Of a DNA stretch of 64,000 nucleotides, positions 53,365 through 62,788 are shown piece by piece. The translations under genes were made by a program, and so were the position numbers. The notes beneath the pieces were generated by a model. The model saw nothing but the letters and a program-made list of their open reading frames with translations, did not search any database and had not been told where the DNA came from. Source of the stretch: Glycomyces sp. L485 (lineage in GTDB: Bacteria; Actinomycetota; Actinomycetes; Mycobacteriales; Micromonosporaceae); assembly GCF_022548875.1 (NCBI RefSeq), contig NZ_JAKZEW010000001.1, forward strand, positions 62,264-126,263. The letters are read 5' to 3'. Position 1 is the first letter of the stretch; every line of letters starts with the position of its first letter.

Positions 53365-55227
53365 CTAGTCCCTCCTTGGCGGGGTGTACACGCCCCCGCC
53401 TGCCGAGGACGATGCGCCGCTCGGCTGCTGACCGGGCTGCTGCTCGGGGGGAGCCGCCCGGCCCTCACTTCGATCCGTCTGTCTGACTTGGCCGACATCG
53501 GATCTCGACTCCGGCCGGGTCTCGCCCTGGCGGACGGTCTCGCGGCGCCGCTCGATCTCGGTCTCCTTGCGTCGCTCCTTGTCGATGGTGCGGCCGAAGA
53601 GCGCGTCGGTGGGTCCGCCCGCGCCCTGGAAGCTCGAAAGCCGTCGGAACGGCCGCAGCAGCAGCCACGCCGCCACTCCGACCAGGCCGATGAGCATGAC
53701 CTGCATCCAGCTCGGCAGGTTCGCCCCGAGTATTCGGTCCGCGGCGAACAGGTAGATCACCGCCGCCACCGCGAACACGATGACGTTGATGACCGCCGCG
53801 AGCACGATGTTGACGAGCCGCTTGAACGGCCCGCCGGCCGGCCGCAGGATCGCGACCGTCCCGATGATCGGAAGCGCGATGACCGCGAAGCGCACGATCA
53901 TGAAGCCCAGGATGATGAGCACCGACGCCGTGAGGTCGAACAGCGAGAAGAACAGCGAGGTCAGGAGCGCGAGAAGGCCGGAACCGGTCCGTTCCCACGC
54001 TCGGCCGCCCGTCAGGTGCTCGTAGGCCTCCGGGTCCTCCTGCTGGATCAGCGTGGCCAGCTTCCGCCAGTTCTCCCGCTTCTCCTCGATGATGTCCGCG
54101 CGCTCGCCGGTCGATTGCTCGGACTGTTCATTCTCGGTCCACGACATCGCCTGCGCCGCATACAGTGCCGGGCCGAACTTGTAGGCGGTGTTCGAGCTGC
54201 GGATCTGCGGATTGCCGTCGTCGTCCTCGAGATCCTCGCCGTTCACCTGGTTGAAGGTGACCTCTTCGCCCTGGCCGAGCATGGCGCGCAGCCAGTTCTG
54301 GTACAGGACGTCGCCGGTCGACATGTCCGAGGCCTTCACCGCCGCGCTCCGCGTGTCGATGCAGTCCGCGTCCGGGTTCGCCCGACGGGTCTCGCGGTAC
54401 TCGCTGTTGCTCAAGCCAGGCATGCTGATGCAGCCCTCTGCCGCCTCGTCCTGAATCAGACCCTGACTCAGGTTCAGACCGGCGGACATGCCCTCGTCGG
54501 CCCAGCTCGCCGCCTGCACCGGCCAGCGCGCCACCGCCGTCACCAGCACCAGGATCAGCACCGCCCAGGCCGTCGTGGTCACCGCGTTGTTCATGTCGGC
54601 CTGCCGGCTGCGCCATAGCAGGTACAGGCCGACGACGCCGACCGTCACCGCGCCGAAGATCGTGAAGACCTGGCTGTACACGGCTTCGCTGCCGGTCTCC
54701 ATGAACTCGTTCGACCAGCCCCACAGCCGCTGCGGGTCCCAGGCGGCCTGGCGCATCGAGTTGGAGGCGCCGATGACGGCCGTCGAGGTGTTGAACTCCA
54801 TGTTCGCCAAGGCGTTCGCCGTGTCGGCCCCGTCGGGCAGACTCAGCGAGTCGATGCATTGGCCGCCGACGCTCAGCTCCTTCGAGGCGTACATGGGCAG
54901 CTGGTATCCGGCGTAGCCGTAGCGGCTGTACTGGCCGATGCCTTCGCCCTTGTCCGGCAGGCTCGGTTCGGCGAACCAGCCGGCCATGCCGGAGTCCGGG
55001 CTGGACGGGGTCGGCGCCTCGCTGCATTCGACCTCGGGGGAGTCGGAGATCTTGTCGAGGCACTGCTCCCATTCGTTGTGCCACTCCCAGTCCGAGCATC
55101 CGCTGCTGTCCTGGGCGTTCGCGCCGCCCGGCGCGAGGACGAGCGCACCGCACGCGGCCACCAATATCAGGAGGAAGCGGGCGAACCGGCCCGTGTGGCG
55201 GGCCGCGGGACTGGAGGGGTCGGTCAC
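53365..55227 (-). CDS. VirB6/TrbL-like polytopic membrane protein
   Basis: The 620-residue product has a signal-like first helix (about 14-38, ending GGANAQ), a cysteine-bearing outside domain, and then about seven helices in two groups (about 185-255 and 425-545), with a charged, Glu/Arg-rich cytoplasmic tail. The order resembles VirB6/TrbL channel components. The GTG at 55227 overlaps the VirB4-like stop by one base. It probably forms part of the membrane channel. Confidence 0.8.
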   Translation of the reverse strand: MTDPSSPAARHTGRFARFLLILVAACGALVLAPGGANAQDSSGCSDWEWHNEWEQCLDKISDSPEVECSEAPTPSSPDSGMAGWFAEPSLPDKGEGIGQYSRYGYAGYQLPMYASKELSVGGQCIDSLSLPDGADTANALANMEFNTSTAVIGASNSMRQAAWDPQRLWGWSNEFMETGSEAVYSQVFTIFGAVTVGVVGLYLLWRSRQADMNNAVTTTAWAVLILVLVTAVARWPVQAASWADEGMSAGLNLSQGLIQDEAAEGCISMPGLSNSEYRETRRANPDADCIDTRSAAVKASDMSTGDVLYQNWLRAMLGQGEEVTFNQVNGEDLEDDDGNPQIRSSNTAYKFGPALYAAQAMSWTENEQSEQSTGERADIIEEKRENWRKLATLIQQEDPEAYEHLTGGRAWERTGSGLLALLTSLFFSLFDLTASVLIILGFMIVRFAVIALPIIGTVAILRPAGGPFKRLVNIVLAAVINVIVFAVAAVIYLFAADRILGANLPSWMQVMLIGLVGVAAWLLLRPFRRLSSFQGAGGPTDALFGRTIDKERRKETEIERRRETVRQGETRPESRSDVGQVRQTDRSEGRAAPPEQQPGQQPSGASSSAGGGVYTPPRRD

Positions 55228-58200
55228 TACTTGTCCTCCCCTGGCGTGGTGTTCAGGTAGTCGAGCAGGCCGCGAACCCAGCCGAAGTCGGCCCTGATGC
55301 GCTGCACGCGGCCGTCGACGTCGCGCATCACGAACTCGCGGTACGGGAGCCGCTTCGTCTCGGTGGCGTCGACTTCGCTCAGCGACGCGAGCACGCCTTC
55401 GTAGCCGACGCCGGTGGGCACGCGCAGCAGCTTGAGGGCGTCCTCGGCGACGTCGGTGTCCTCGGCGATCCGGCCGACGAAGACGGTGCTGACCAGGTTC
55501 TGCACGTCGAGCCCCAGGATGTCCTTGGGGTTCTGGCTGGCCACGAGGGCGGACAGGTTCCACTTGCGGGAGTCGCGGGCGAGGCGCACCAGGAAGCTGC
55601 GCCCGGACTTCCAGCCTTCCATGAAGTGGGCCTCGTCGAGGCCGACGAGCTTGCGGCGGTTCATGTCGCCGCCGTAGGCGCGCCGGACGGCGAGGCGGTG
55701 CGCGGTGTGGAGCATCGGGAGGGCCAGGGCCTCCTCGGCGCTCCAGTATTCGCGCTCGATCCCCAGATCCGGCAGGCGAAGACCGGACATGGTGATGACG
55801 GTCAGCGCGGTGTCGTCTTCGAGGACGCCCTTGTCGGCGTTGCCGAAGAACAGCTTGGCCAGCGGCATCTCGGCGGTGTCGAGCAGAAGCGCCGCCAGCT
55901 CGGCGCCGTCGCCGGAGACGTGGTCCTCGGAGTCCTGGAGGCTCGCGACGATGTCCTCGAGCGAGGCGTCCTCCTCGGCGGGGACGTGACGGGCGGCGTG
56001 GCGCAGCAATCGGGCCGTCGCGGCCTCCCGCTGGACCTGCGGGGGCAGCAGCATCGCGCAGATGTCCTGCACGAGCATGCGGCGCTCCGACCGGGCGTTG
56101 GAGACGGCGATGTCGTAGTCGCGCTGGCCCTCGGGGCTGTCGTCGTAGTGCTCGCGCCGAGGCGACGGGATCAGTGCGTACGGAGCGAGCGTGCCGTATT
56201 CGGAGCCGGTGAGGTTGAGGACCCGCGAGTACGGCTTGAGCTCCGGCATCTCGCACAGGCGCGCGAGTGGGCCGGACGGGTCCAGGAGCGTCACCTGGAC
56301 GCCGCGCCTGGCGGCCAGGTAGCCGAGGGCGCCCATGAGCGTGGACTTGCCGCCGCCGGGTTCGGCGACGAAGACGCTCAGGCCGGACCGCTCGCGGACC
56401 TCGGTGGCGAAGTGCAGGTCGAGGAAGACCGGCCTGCGGCAGGTCCCGGCGGTTCGTCCGATGAGGTCGCCGCGCTGGTCGCCCACGGTGGAGGCGGCTT
56501 GGGGGAGTGCGGCGGCGAAGAGCTTGACGGGCATTCTGCGGACGTAGCCGGTCGAGGCTACGGGCTCGCCGGGGATGAACTCGCGTGCGAGCCAGTCCTG
56601 GTTCTTCGGGTGCTGGAGGCTGATGCGCATCTCGCGCTGGTACATCTGCATGAGCACGCGGGCGCGCTCGAGGCACTCTTCCTTGGTGTCGGCGGTGACG
56701 GCGATGCGGTGCCAGCCGTGTGCGCGCGCGGCGTCGATGGGCAGGCCTGTGGTCATCTCGTCGCCGACGTTGAGCGCGCGCTCGGCGAGTCGCTGGAGCT
56801 CGGGCGGGGCGTCCATGGCGTGGTCGTCGTAGTCGCGCTGCTGGCTGCGGATCATCCGCAGCCGGTGGTCGAGGTCGCGGAAGGCCTCGCCGGCGCCGAG
56901 GACGTCGACGCGGCTGGAGATCTCCAGCGGCCAGGGGCAGCGCTCGTGGAAGTGCAGCCACGGCTCGTGCCGCTGGGGGATCTCGAGTTCCTCCATGCGG
57001 CCGACGGTGAGCACTGCGGTGTGCTTCTCCTCGCCGGTGAGTCGGTTGATGAGCTTGACGGTGGAGCCGTAGGGACTGCGGTAGCGCTCGATGGCCTCGG
57101 AGAGGGCGAGGACGTCGCCGGTCTCCCATTCGCTGTTGGAGCCGGAAAGCAGGCGAGGCGGTTCCATGCCGAGCGCCACTGACCGGAAGATGAGCCATTC
57201 GAGTTCGGCTGTGGTGACGCGGCGGGCCCTGACGCCGAAGGATCCGAGGACCTCGTCGAACTGGAGGCTGCGTTTCTCGATGCGCTCGCGTTCGGACAGT
57301 TTGGTGCCGCGCCCGAATACGCGGCCGACGCGTTCGCCCAGGTTGTCGAACATGGAGCGGCGCGCGAAGGTGATGCCGAGGTAGGTCTGGCCCTCGGCGT
57401 GGGAGAGCGAGTGCAGGTGGCGCTGCGCGGCGACGAGGTGCTCGGACCAGCTGGTGCCGCCGGGGACGGTGCGCAGCGGGTGGGCGGTGTTCTGGTCGAC
57501 GGCGCGGGCCCACTGGTCGGCCGGGAACGGCTGGGTGGTGCGCCGCAGGTGGATCCGCATCCCGGCGAGGCCGGCGTACTGCTCGGCGATGGCGGTGATG
57601 AGGGCCTCGCGCTCCAGGTCGGGGCGGAAGGACCAGCGCACGCCCGTCAGTGCGTACCAGGCGGTGACGGTGGTGGGCGTGAAGGTGGCGTGCCCGGCGA
57701 TCTCGGTCAGCGAGAGTTCGCGGAGCGGTTGGCGCTCCTTGTCTTTCTTGACCGGTTTGGGGACGCGGCCGGGCTTGCTGTCGGTCGTCTTGACGACGGC
57801 CTCTTTGTGGGTCTCCTTGAAGGGGACGAGCTCGCGCGAGGGCGCGTGCCGCGAGTCCGGATGGCCCGCTTTGGGCGCTCGGGACTGACCTGTGGAAACA
57901 CTTCCGCGTCGCTGGTCAGTGCCCTGTGGATAACTTGTGGCTCTCTGTGGATAACTCCCTGCGTTCTGTGGATGACCCTGTGGATTCCCGCTGGTCGGGG
58001 CCTGTGGGTAACGCTGTGGACGACCCTGTGGATAACTCGGCCGTTCCTGTGGATAACCCTGTGGAGAACCTGTGGACCGCGGCGAGGTCGGCGCAGGTGG
58101 AGACGTGTGTCGAGTCGACTCGGGCGGCGACTGCTGCGGGCTCGGCGGCTCGGCCTTGCCCTGGCCTGTGACGGGCTCGGCTCGGAACACCGCGTCCGCG

Positions 58201-58313
58201 AGGGCGGTGGCGTCGTCGTCGAGGTCTCCCGCGCGTTCGCGTTCGCGCACCGGGGCCGGTGGGCGGGGGGCGGAGAACTTGGCGACGGGCTGTCGGCGAT
58301 CCTCGCCGCTCAT
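55227..58313 (-). CDS. VirB4/TraC-like ATPase with long Pro/Gln-rich N-terminus
   Basis: The 1028-residue product has an N-terminal low-complexity region of about 190 residues containing a chain of PQ-ending units (SYPQ, RYPQ, GNPQ, GHPQ), then a conserved region. The ATPase part has Walker A AEPGGGKSTLMGAL near residue 649 and Walker B KLVGLDEAHF near 887, with ASQNPKDILG after it. VirB4 ATPases power pilus assembly or substrate transfer in type IV systems. The stop overlaps the VirB6-like start by one base and the start overlaps the previous stop as ATGA. Its N-terminus encodes the box array described separately. Confidence 0.9.
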   Translation of the reverse strand: MSGEDRRQPVAKFSAPRPPAPVRERERAGDLDDDATALADAVFRAEPVTGQGKAEPPSPQQSPPESTRHTSPPAPTSPRSTGSPQGYPQERPSYPQGRPQRYPQAPTSGNPQGHPQNAGSYPQRATSYPQGTDQRRGSVSTGQSRAPKAGHPDSRHAPSRELVPFKETHKEAVVKTTDSKPGRVPKPVKKDKERQPLRELSLTEIAGHATFTPTTVTAWYALTGVRWSFRPDLEREALITAIAEQYAGLAGMRIHLRRTTQPFPADQWARAVDQNTAHPLRTVPGGTSWSEHLVAAQRHLHSLSHAEGQTYLGITFARRSMFDNLGERVGRVFGRGTKLSERERIEKRSLQFDEVLGSFGVRARRVTTAELEWLIFRSVALGMEPPRLLSGSNSEWETGDVLALSEAIERYRSPYGSTVKLINRLTGEEKHTAVLTVGRMEELEIPQRHEPWLHFHERCPWPLEISSRVDVLGAGEAFRDLDHRLRMIRSQQRDYDDHAMDAPPELQRLAERALNVGDEMTTGLPIDAARAHGWHRIAVTADTKEECLERARVLMQMYQREMRISLQHPKNQDWLAREFIPGEPVASTGYVRRMPVKLFAAALPQAASTVGDQRGDLIGRTAGTCRRPVFLDLHFATEVRERSGLSVFVAEPGGGKSTLMGALGYLAARRGVQVTLLDPSGPLARLCEMPELKPYSRVLNLTGSEYGTLAPYALIPSPRREHYDDSPEGQRDYDIAVSNARSERRMLVQDICAMLLPPQVQREAATARLLRHAARHVPAEEDASLEDIVASLQDSEDHVSGDGAELAALLLDTAEMPLAKLFFGNADKGVLEDDTALTVITMSGLRLPDLGIEREYWSAEEALALPMLHTAHRLAVRRAYGGDMNRRKLVGLDEAHFMEGWKSGRSFLVRLARDSRKWNLSALVASQNPKDILGLDVQNLVSTVFVGRIAEDTDVAEDALKLLRVPTGVGYEGVLASLSEVDATETKRLPYREFVMRDVDGRVQRIRADFGWVRGLLDYLNTTPGEDK
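57925..58068. repeat. Array of DnaA-box-like 9-mers inside the VirB4-like gene
   Basis: TGTGGATAA (complement TTATCCACA) occurs perfectly at 57925, 57946, 58027 and 58048. Variants with one mismatch lie at 57967 (TGTGGATGA), 58003 (TGTGGGTAA) and 58060 (TGTGGAGAA), and with two at 57979 and 58015. All face the same way at spacings of 12, 21 or 24 bases. On the minus strand the motif is read as Tyr-Pro-Gln (TAT CCA CAG), so the array is also a peptide repeat. TTATCCACA is the classical DnaA box. Confidence 0.8.
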
Positions 58314-58699
58314 AGGCGCTCCTCTTGTCGGACGGTCTCCACGAGTGTGGGACGCAGCCTGATCGATCGGGTGGAATACGCCGGGATTCGCGTCTCGGCG
58401 CCCGCGTCACGGGTGTGCTTCCAGTCGGTGAGCAGCGTGCGGACCACTGTGGCGGCGGGGCGGTCGGCGTCCACATAGCGGAAGATCAGCGAAGTGGCCA
58501 CGAGGGCGAGGGAGATCTCGATTGAGGGGAAGAGCTCGACCTCGCGGGTGAAGAGCCAGCGGACGAACATGAACAGCGCGAGGAGGGCCGCGAAGACGCC
58601 GTATTGGGCGTACGGCAGGTGGACGGGCAGCGTGTAGCCGGGCGGGCCGAGGTAGAGCAGCCTGGCGCGGTAGATGTCGTCGTCGGTGCGCAAGCGCAT
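58310..58699 (-). CDS. Small membrane protein of the type IV-like operon (VirB3/PrgI position)
   Basis: The 129-residue product has two central helices (about 32-49 and 61-76), a cytoplasmic start and a basic C-terminal tail. VirB3/PrgI-type proteins are of this size and sit just before the VirB4 gene, as here (ATGA overlap). Sequence similarity to that family is not clear to me, so the assignment rests on position and layout. Confidence 0.75.
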   Translation of the reverse strand: MRLRTDDDIYRARLLYLGPPGYTLPVHLPYAQYGVFAALLALFMFVRWLFTREVELFPSIEISLALVATSLIFRYVDADRPAATVVRTLLTDWKHTRDAGAETRIPAYSTRSIRLRPTLVETVRQEERL

Positions 58700-58729
58700 G
58701 GGCGTCCTCCAACCGGGCTGGGGAGTCGG

Positions 58730-59023
58730 CTATTCGCCTTCGCTGAAGAGCACGTCGACGAGCCCGCCGCCGACGGCGACGAGGACGACTGCTCCTGCGA
58801 TGAAGGCGATGCCGAGGATGGCGATGGTCGAGGAGGTCAGCACGCGGCTGACCTCGCCCTTGTTGGCGCGGGCGATGAAGATGAGTCCGAGGATGGCGAG
58901 CAGGATCGGGGCGATCCGGCTCAGGAAGAAACTGATGATGCCCTGGGTGTTAATCTCGGCGTCTTGAGCCTGGACCTGCTCTGCCACTGTCCAGAGTGTC
59001 TCTTGAATCATCGTCAATCCCAT
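58730..59023 (-). CDS. Small two-helix membrane protein, first gene of the type IV-like operon (VirB2-like position)
   Basis: The 97-residue product has a short N-terminal part and two hydrophobic helices (about 31-49 and 62-88). The layout (small, two helices, first gene) is that of VirB2/TrbC-type pilin-like subunits, though Ala/Gly content and a cleavable signal are not obvious. It precedes the next gene by 30 bases. A second ATG at 59011 is a possible start. Confidence 0.7.
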   Translation of the reverse strand: MGLTMIQETLWTVAEQVQAQDAEINTQGIISFFLSRIAPILLAILGLIFIARANKGEVSRVLTSSTIAILGIAFIAGAVVLVAVGGGLVDVLFSEGE

Positions 59024-59443
59024 CTCGTCGCTGAGGTCACTTTGGCCTCAAGTAACGCAACTTTCACTCATGAATCTTGTCTCCCAACCCGTCACGGGGT
59101 CTGTGTTCATCATATGCCGGGCACCTGACGGAGCGCATCGTCGTCGGCTCGATGCGCGACTGTCAATTCCGGCACTCACAAGTGAACCGTGATCGCGCAA
59201 CTGTTTCAACGCCCCACCACCGGTCACCCCGTGTCGGGAATACGACACTGAAGTCGGGCTCGTCGATGTCCTACGCTCGGTGTCGGTGGGAGAACGCAGA
59301 ATAAGGCCTGGTGGCCAGTCGCGGCGAAATCCGCGAGCCGTGAATTAGCATTGCTGATGACGAGGTGACACGCACGCACACTCACCGCTGGCCACATCGA
59401 CGACCACGCAAGAACGATCACGCCGAGGCACGGAGCAGCCACC
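59024..59443. other. Divergent intergenic region upstream of the type IV-like operon
   Basis: About 420 bases between the type IV-like operon and the 59444 gene, AT-richer in places. No frame is convincing. It should hold the operon promoter. No long inverted repeat, tRNA-like attachment site or further TTATCCACA motif was seen. Confidence 0.45.
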
Positions 59444-60238
59444 ATGGACAACCTCGATGACATCGCCGGACGGCTCACCGTCGCGGCGATCGCCTTCGCC
59501 GTCGCAGGCCTCGCACTGGCCGCGCTCTCGGCGGTGGCCTTGGGGGGCGTGCGGGCCGCCGAGAAGTGGCCCTCGGCGCCGCGCCCTCGCGCGAGCCGGC
59601 CCGTGGCCCTGGCAGGGGCCATGCTCGGCCTCGTCGTCTTCGCCCTCGCCGCGGGCCTGTTCTCCTTGACGCGCATCGGCACCGGACTCGACCCCAACCT
59701 GCGGGTGCTCCTCGCCGTCGGCGTCGACCTGCTCGCCTTGGGAATCGGGGTCGTCGGCGTCAACCTCTACGCCGGGAAGGTCGAGGTCCGCGCACTCATC
59801 GCAGTACCCGACCAGCCCGTGACGCCTCCGCCGATCCCGGTCTCGGGCGACCCCACCCGCTATCAGGTCCCCGACGGCACCGAGTTCCCCGCCGACGCGA
59901 ACGGCACCCCGCACACGCCCGAACCCCGGCAACCCGCGCCGCCGTTCGCGCCGGACACGGCCGCCACCACGGGCCTGCGCACCTCGCAGCGCACCGGCGT
60001 CCCGACCATTCCCACCGACACCAGGCCCGGCTGGGTCTTCCAGGACCGCGGCACCGGCGCCTACTACGCGGCCGTGGCGCAGAGCCGCGGCGGCATCAGC
60101 CTGCTCGCCCTCGACGACTTCACCGTCGCCCGCACCGCGTCCCTGGTCGGGCCGCTCGAACTCGTCGGCTCGGTTGAGGCCACCGTCTGGCCTTTGGAGA
60201 ACGGCAACGCCGAGACGAGCACCGAGTCCGCCCACTGA
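59444..60238 (+). CDS. Membrane protein with Pro-rich linker, unknown function
   Basis: The 264-residue product has three hydrophobic helices (about 12-35, 52-72 and 85-107), a proline/threonine-rich linker (about 125-190) and a small C-terminal domain with VFQDRGTGAYYAAVAQSRGG. A GGAG site eight bases before the ATG supports the start. It lies between the type IV-like operon and the second WXG100-type operon and converges on the latter. It may be a membrane accessory; this is inference. Confidence 0.7.
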   Translation: MDNLDDIAGRLTVAAIAFAVAGLALAALSAVALGGVRAAEKWPSAPRPRASRPVALAGAMLGLVVFALAAGLFSLTRIGTGLDPNLRVLLAVGVDLLALGIGVVGVNLYAGKVEVRALIAVPDQPVTPPPIPVSGDPTRYQVPDGTEFPADANGTPHTPEPRQPAPPFAPDTAATTGLRTSQRTGVPTIPTDTRPGWVFQDRGTGAYYAAVAQSRGGISLLALDDFTVARTASLVGPLELVGSVEATVWPLENGNAETSTESAH

Positions 60239-60296
60239 GCGAGGAGGGGACTTCGCGAAATCTCCGTGAACATCCGGAGACGACTCGGCTTCGCCG

Positions 60297-61559
60297 TCAC
60301 CGCATGCGGGCCGCGTAGCGTTCGAGCTCCCAGCCGTCGTGCCCAGGGACCATCTCGATGACGGCCATCGCCTCGATCGCGACCGGCGCCGCCTCGCTCA
60401 GCGTCACCTCGCGGCTGAGCGCCCTCGCAGGCAGATCCACTTCGGTCTCCGCACTCACCAGCACCTCCGGCGGCGGCGGGAGCTCGACCTCGACCCGATG
60501 CCGGCCGGAGCCGAGACGGTACTCGTTGACGCCCCAGATCGCCGGTACGGCCTCGCCGTCCACTCTCACGCGCGGAGCGCCGACCCACGGCCGCACCTGC
60601 GGCGGGTACTCCTCGCCGAACTGCCGACGCCTGCGGGCCGAGGCCCGCACCGCCTCCTCGTCGTACACCCGACCGGGCGCTTCGACGGCCGGCGCGGGCG
60701 CCTGCGCATACGCGATGGCGAGCCGCAGCACCCCCGTGCCGCGCTCGACCGCGGGGGTCGACTCGTCCCGCGGATCGACCGGGCGCCACGTGCCGCCCGG
60801 GCACGGTGCCACGCGGTGCTCGCCGACCGGGAGGCGAAGCGCCAGGCGGGCCTCGGCGGCCGTGTTCCACACCTTCTCCAGCAGCAGCCCCAGTCGGTGA
60901 CCGAGCACCGCCCCGACCGTCGCGGGCACGAGGAACACGAGGAAGAACAGGAGCCTGAGGAAGGTCGCGTCGGGCAGCGACATTCCGGCGGCGGACGCGG
61001 CCAAGGCGCCCGCGGCGAACCCGGCGAAGCCTCCGACCGCGGTGAGCGCCTTGGTGGGCCGGCGGCCCAAACGGGGAGGTATCGAGCGGGCGGGGGCCAG
61101 CACGAACTGCCGAATGAACCCGAGCGGCGGCTCCTCGTCCAGGCGCTGGGACACGAACGAGGTCAGGCGAGTGAACCGTCCTGGCCCGATGTCCACCGGC
61201 CAGTACGCGCCCGAGGCGCCGCACTGCACCTGCACCAGGTGGCGGCCCGGATCGAGGCCGATGTGGCCGCGCCCGAAACCGGTCACGACCGGTTCGCCGT
61301 CGACGAGCACCACCGGAGCGAACGGCCGCACGGCATCGGCATCCGTCTCGACGATCCCCCCGCGCAGATCCGACTCCAGCACCAGGACGCCCTCGCCCCG
61401 GCCCGGCATCTTGCGGGAACGGGAGACGGCGCGGAGGTCGACCGAGTACAACTCGTCCGCGAATACCGAGGCCGGGCTCCCGAGCGGATGCTTCGCGAAC
61501 TCGTACGGAGCGGCGCCCTCCCGACCGAGCGCCCGCAGCCAGCGGAGATTCAGGCCCAC
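60297..61559 (-). CDS. PEGA-like membrane protein, third gene of the second WXG100-type operon
   Basis: The 420-residue product parallels the protein at 40671: an N-terminal beta module (VLVDGEPVVTGFGRGHIGLDP, written here in its key part), two membrane helices (about 170-215), and a C-terminal beta module with PRVRVDGEAVPAIWGVNEYR and HRVEVELPPP. The start is a GTG at 61559 overlapping the previous stop by one base. The 63298 protein shares the last module. It probably sits in the membrane next to the WXG100-type proteins. Confidence 0.75.
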   Translation of the reverse strand: MGLNLRWLRALGREGAAPYEFAKHPLGSPASVFADELYSVDLRAVSRSRKMPGRGEGVLVLESDLRGGIVETDADAVRPFAPVVLVDGEPVVTGFGRGHIGLDPGRHLVQVQCGASGAYWPVDIGPGRFTRLTSFVSQRLDEEPPLGFIRQFVLAPARSIPPRLGRRPTKALTAVGGFAGFAAGALAASAAGMSLPDATFLRLLFFLVFLVPATVGAVLGHRLGLLLEKVWNTAAEARLALRLPVGEHRVAPCPGGTWRPVDPRDESTPAVERGTGVLRLAIAYAQAPAPAVEAPGRVYDEEAVRASARRRRQFGEEYPPQVRPWVGAPRVRVDGEAVPAIWGVNEYRLGSGRHRVEVELPPPPEVLVSAETEVDLPARALSREVTLSEAAPVAIEAMAVIEMVPGHDGWELERYAARMR

Positions 61560-62788
61560 TACGACCAGGCCTGCTCCGCGACTCCGCCCGCCAGGTTGAT
61601 CAGGTTCTTGTTACTGGAGAAGAAGCTGAGCACCGGCTTGAGATTCTGGATGCCCTGGAGGATCTTGTTCACCACCTGCGCAGCCTCCGAGGCGGTGCTG
61701 ACCACCCTCGAAATCGAGCTGAGCGCCTTCAGCACCAGCGACGCGACCTTCGCGATGCCCTGGGCGACCATGCTGGCCGCCCACGCGCCGAACGTCGCCA
61801 CCGCCGCCGCGGCCTGCGGCAGCAGACGGGTGAGCATCCACGAGACACCCTTGGCGATGAGATCCACGATGTCCTGACGCAGCAGCTTCGCGATGTCGGC
61901 CATCTGCAGCAGCAGCGCCTCCATGCCCTCGGCCAGGAAGCCCATGCCCTGCACGGACGCCCCCATCTCGTCGACGCGGGTGCGAGCGGCGTCGCCGTCG
62001 TGGCCGACCCAGTCCGACAGGGCGTCCACCCCGGACTGCTGGATGTGCTCGCCGACCTGCTTGGCGCCGGTCGCGACCGTGTTCCACATCGAGGCCGAGT
62101 CCTTCATGCGGGTCTCGTTGCCCGACACCAGGCCCACCAGGTCCTCCAGCGGCTGGAACGCCTGGATGAGGAAGTCGATGAGCGTGCCGGCCAGCCACTG
62201 CACCGGGTCGAACTTCGGGTTGGTGATGTGCTCGACGAACGCGTTGTACTCATCGACCATGTTGCCGACCGCCGCCAGGTCCCCGGCCAAGCCGGTGGCG
62301 AGGCCCGTCCAGCCGTCCCAGTCGTTCAGGCTGTCGATCTTGCCGATGTTCTGGATGGTGTTCTGGCCCAGAGTGAGCGGTGCCGCGGCACTCTGGAGCA
62401 TGTTCATGCCCGTGGCGCTGCTCTGCGGTCCGCCCTCATAGCGGATGTCGCCCCCGTTCGGGTACCGGCCGCTCACTCGCTGGGAGTTGTCGACCGTGTC
62501 ACCGTCGGTCCGGATGTGCGCCGGCAGGCCGCCGAACATGCCGAAGCGCTGGTGGGTGTTGGTGTACTCCGTGTCCGCATCGTTGGGGATGAACCCCGTT
62601 GATATCTCCGGAGGGACGATGGCGGTTTCCTTGTCGAAGCTGGCGTTGCGCGAGCCCCCGCCGGTGACAGCGTCGTAGTAGTTCTTCCAGTCACCGCCCC
62701 ATGCGCCGTCCTCCGCGACGGTCGGCTTCTGGTTCGGGGCGTTCTCGTCCCAGTCGAGGTTGTCGGAGTTCGTCTCCTGGTCGGACAT
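61559..62788 (-). CDS. Long WXG100-like protein, second copy
   Basis: The 409-residue product has a polar N-terminal region of about 120 residues, then helices with the WXG-type turn in LSDWVGHDGDAARTRVDEMG near residue 265 (shortened here), and hydrophobic Ala-rich helices near 340-370. The plan resembles the 394-residue protein at 42692. The C-terminus has no recognised toxin domain. It is coupled by one-base overlaps with the EspC-like gene before it and the PEGA-like gene after it. Confidence 0.7.
   Translation of the reverse strand: MSDQETNSDNLDWDENAPNQKPTVAEDGAWGGDWKNYYDAVTGGGSRNASFDKETAIVPPEISTGFIPNDADTEYTNTHQRFGMFGGLPAHIRTDGDTVDNSQRVSGRYPNGGDIRYEGGPQSSATGMNMLQSAAAPLTLGQNTIQNIGKIDSLNDWDGWTGLATGLAGDLAAVGNMVDEYNAFVEHITNPKFDPVQWLAGTLIDFLIQAFQPLEDLVGLVSGNETRMKDSASMWNTVATGAKQVGEHIQQSGVDALSDWVGHDGDAARTRVDEMGASVQGMGFLAEGMEALLLQMADIAKLLRQDIVDLIAKGVSWMLTRLLPQAAAAVATFGAWAASMVAQGIAKVASLVLKALSSISRVVSTASEAAQVVNKILQGIQNLKPVLSFFSSNKNLINLAGGVAEQAWS

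Noticed and set aside
55228-57513. Long open frame extending the VirB6-like protein
   Set aside because: It lies inside the VirB4-like gene in another frame and is Arg/Pro/His-rich, typical of a GC-rich shadow.
57880-58075. Reading the repeats as the chromosomal oriC
   Set aside because: No dnaA or dnaN gene flanks them and they lie inside a coding sequence, unlike a normal oriC.
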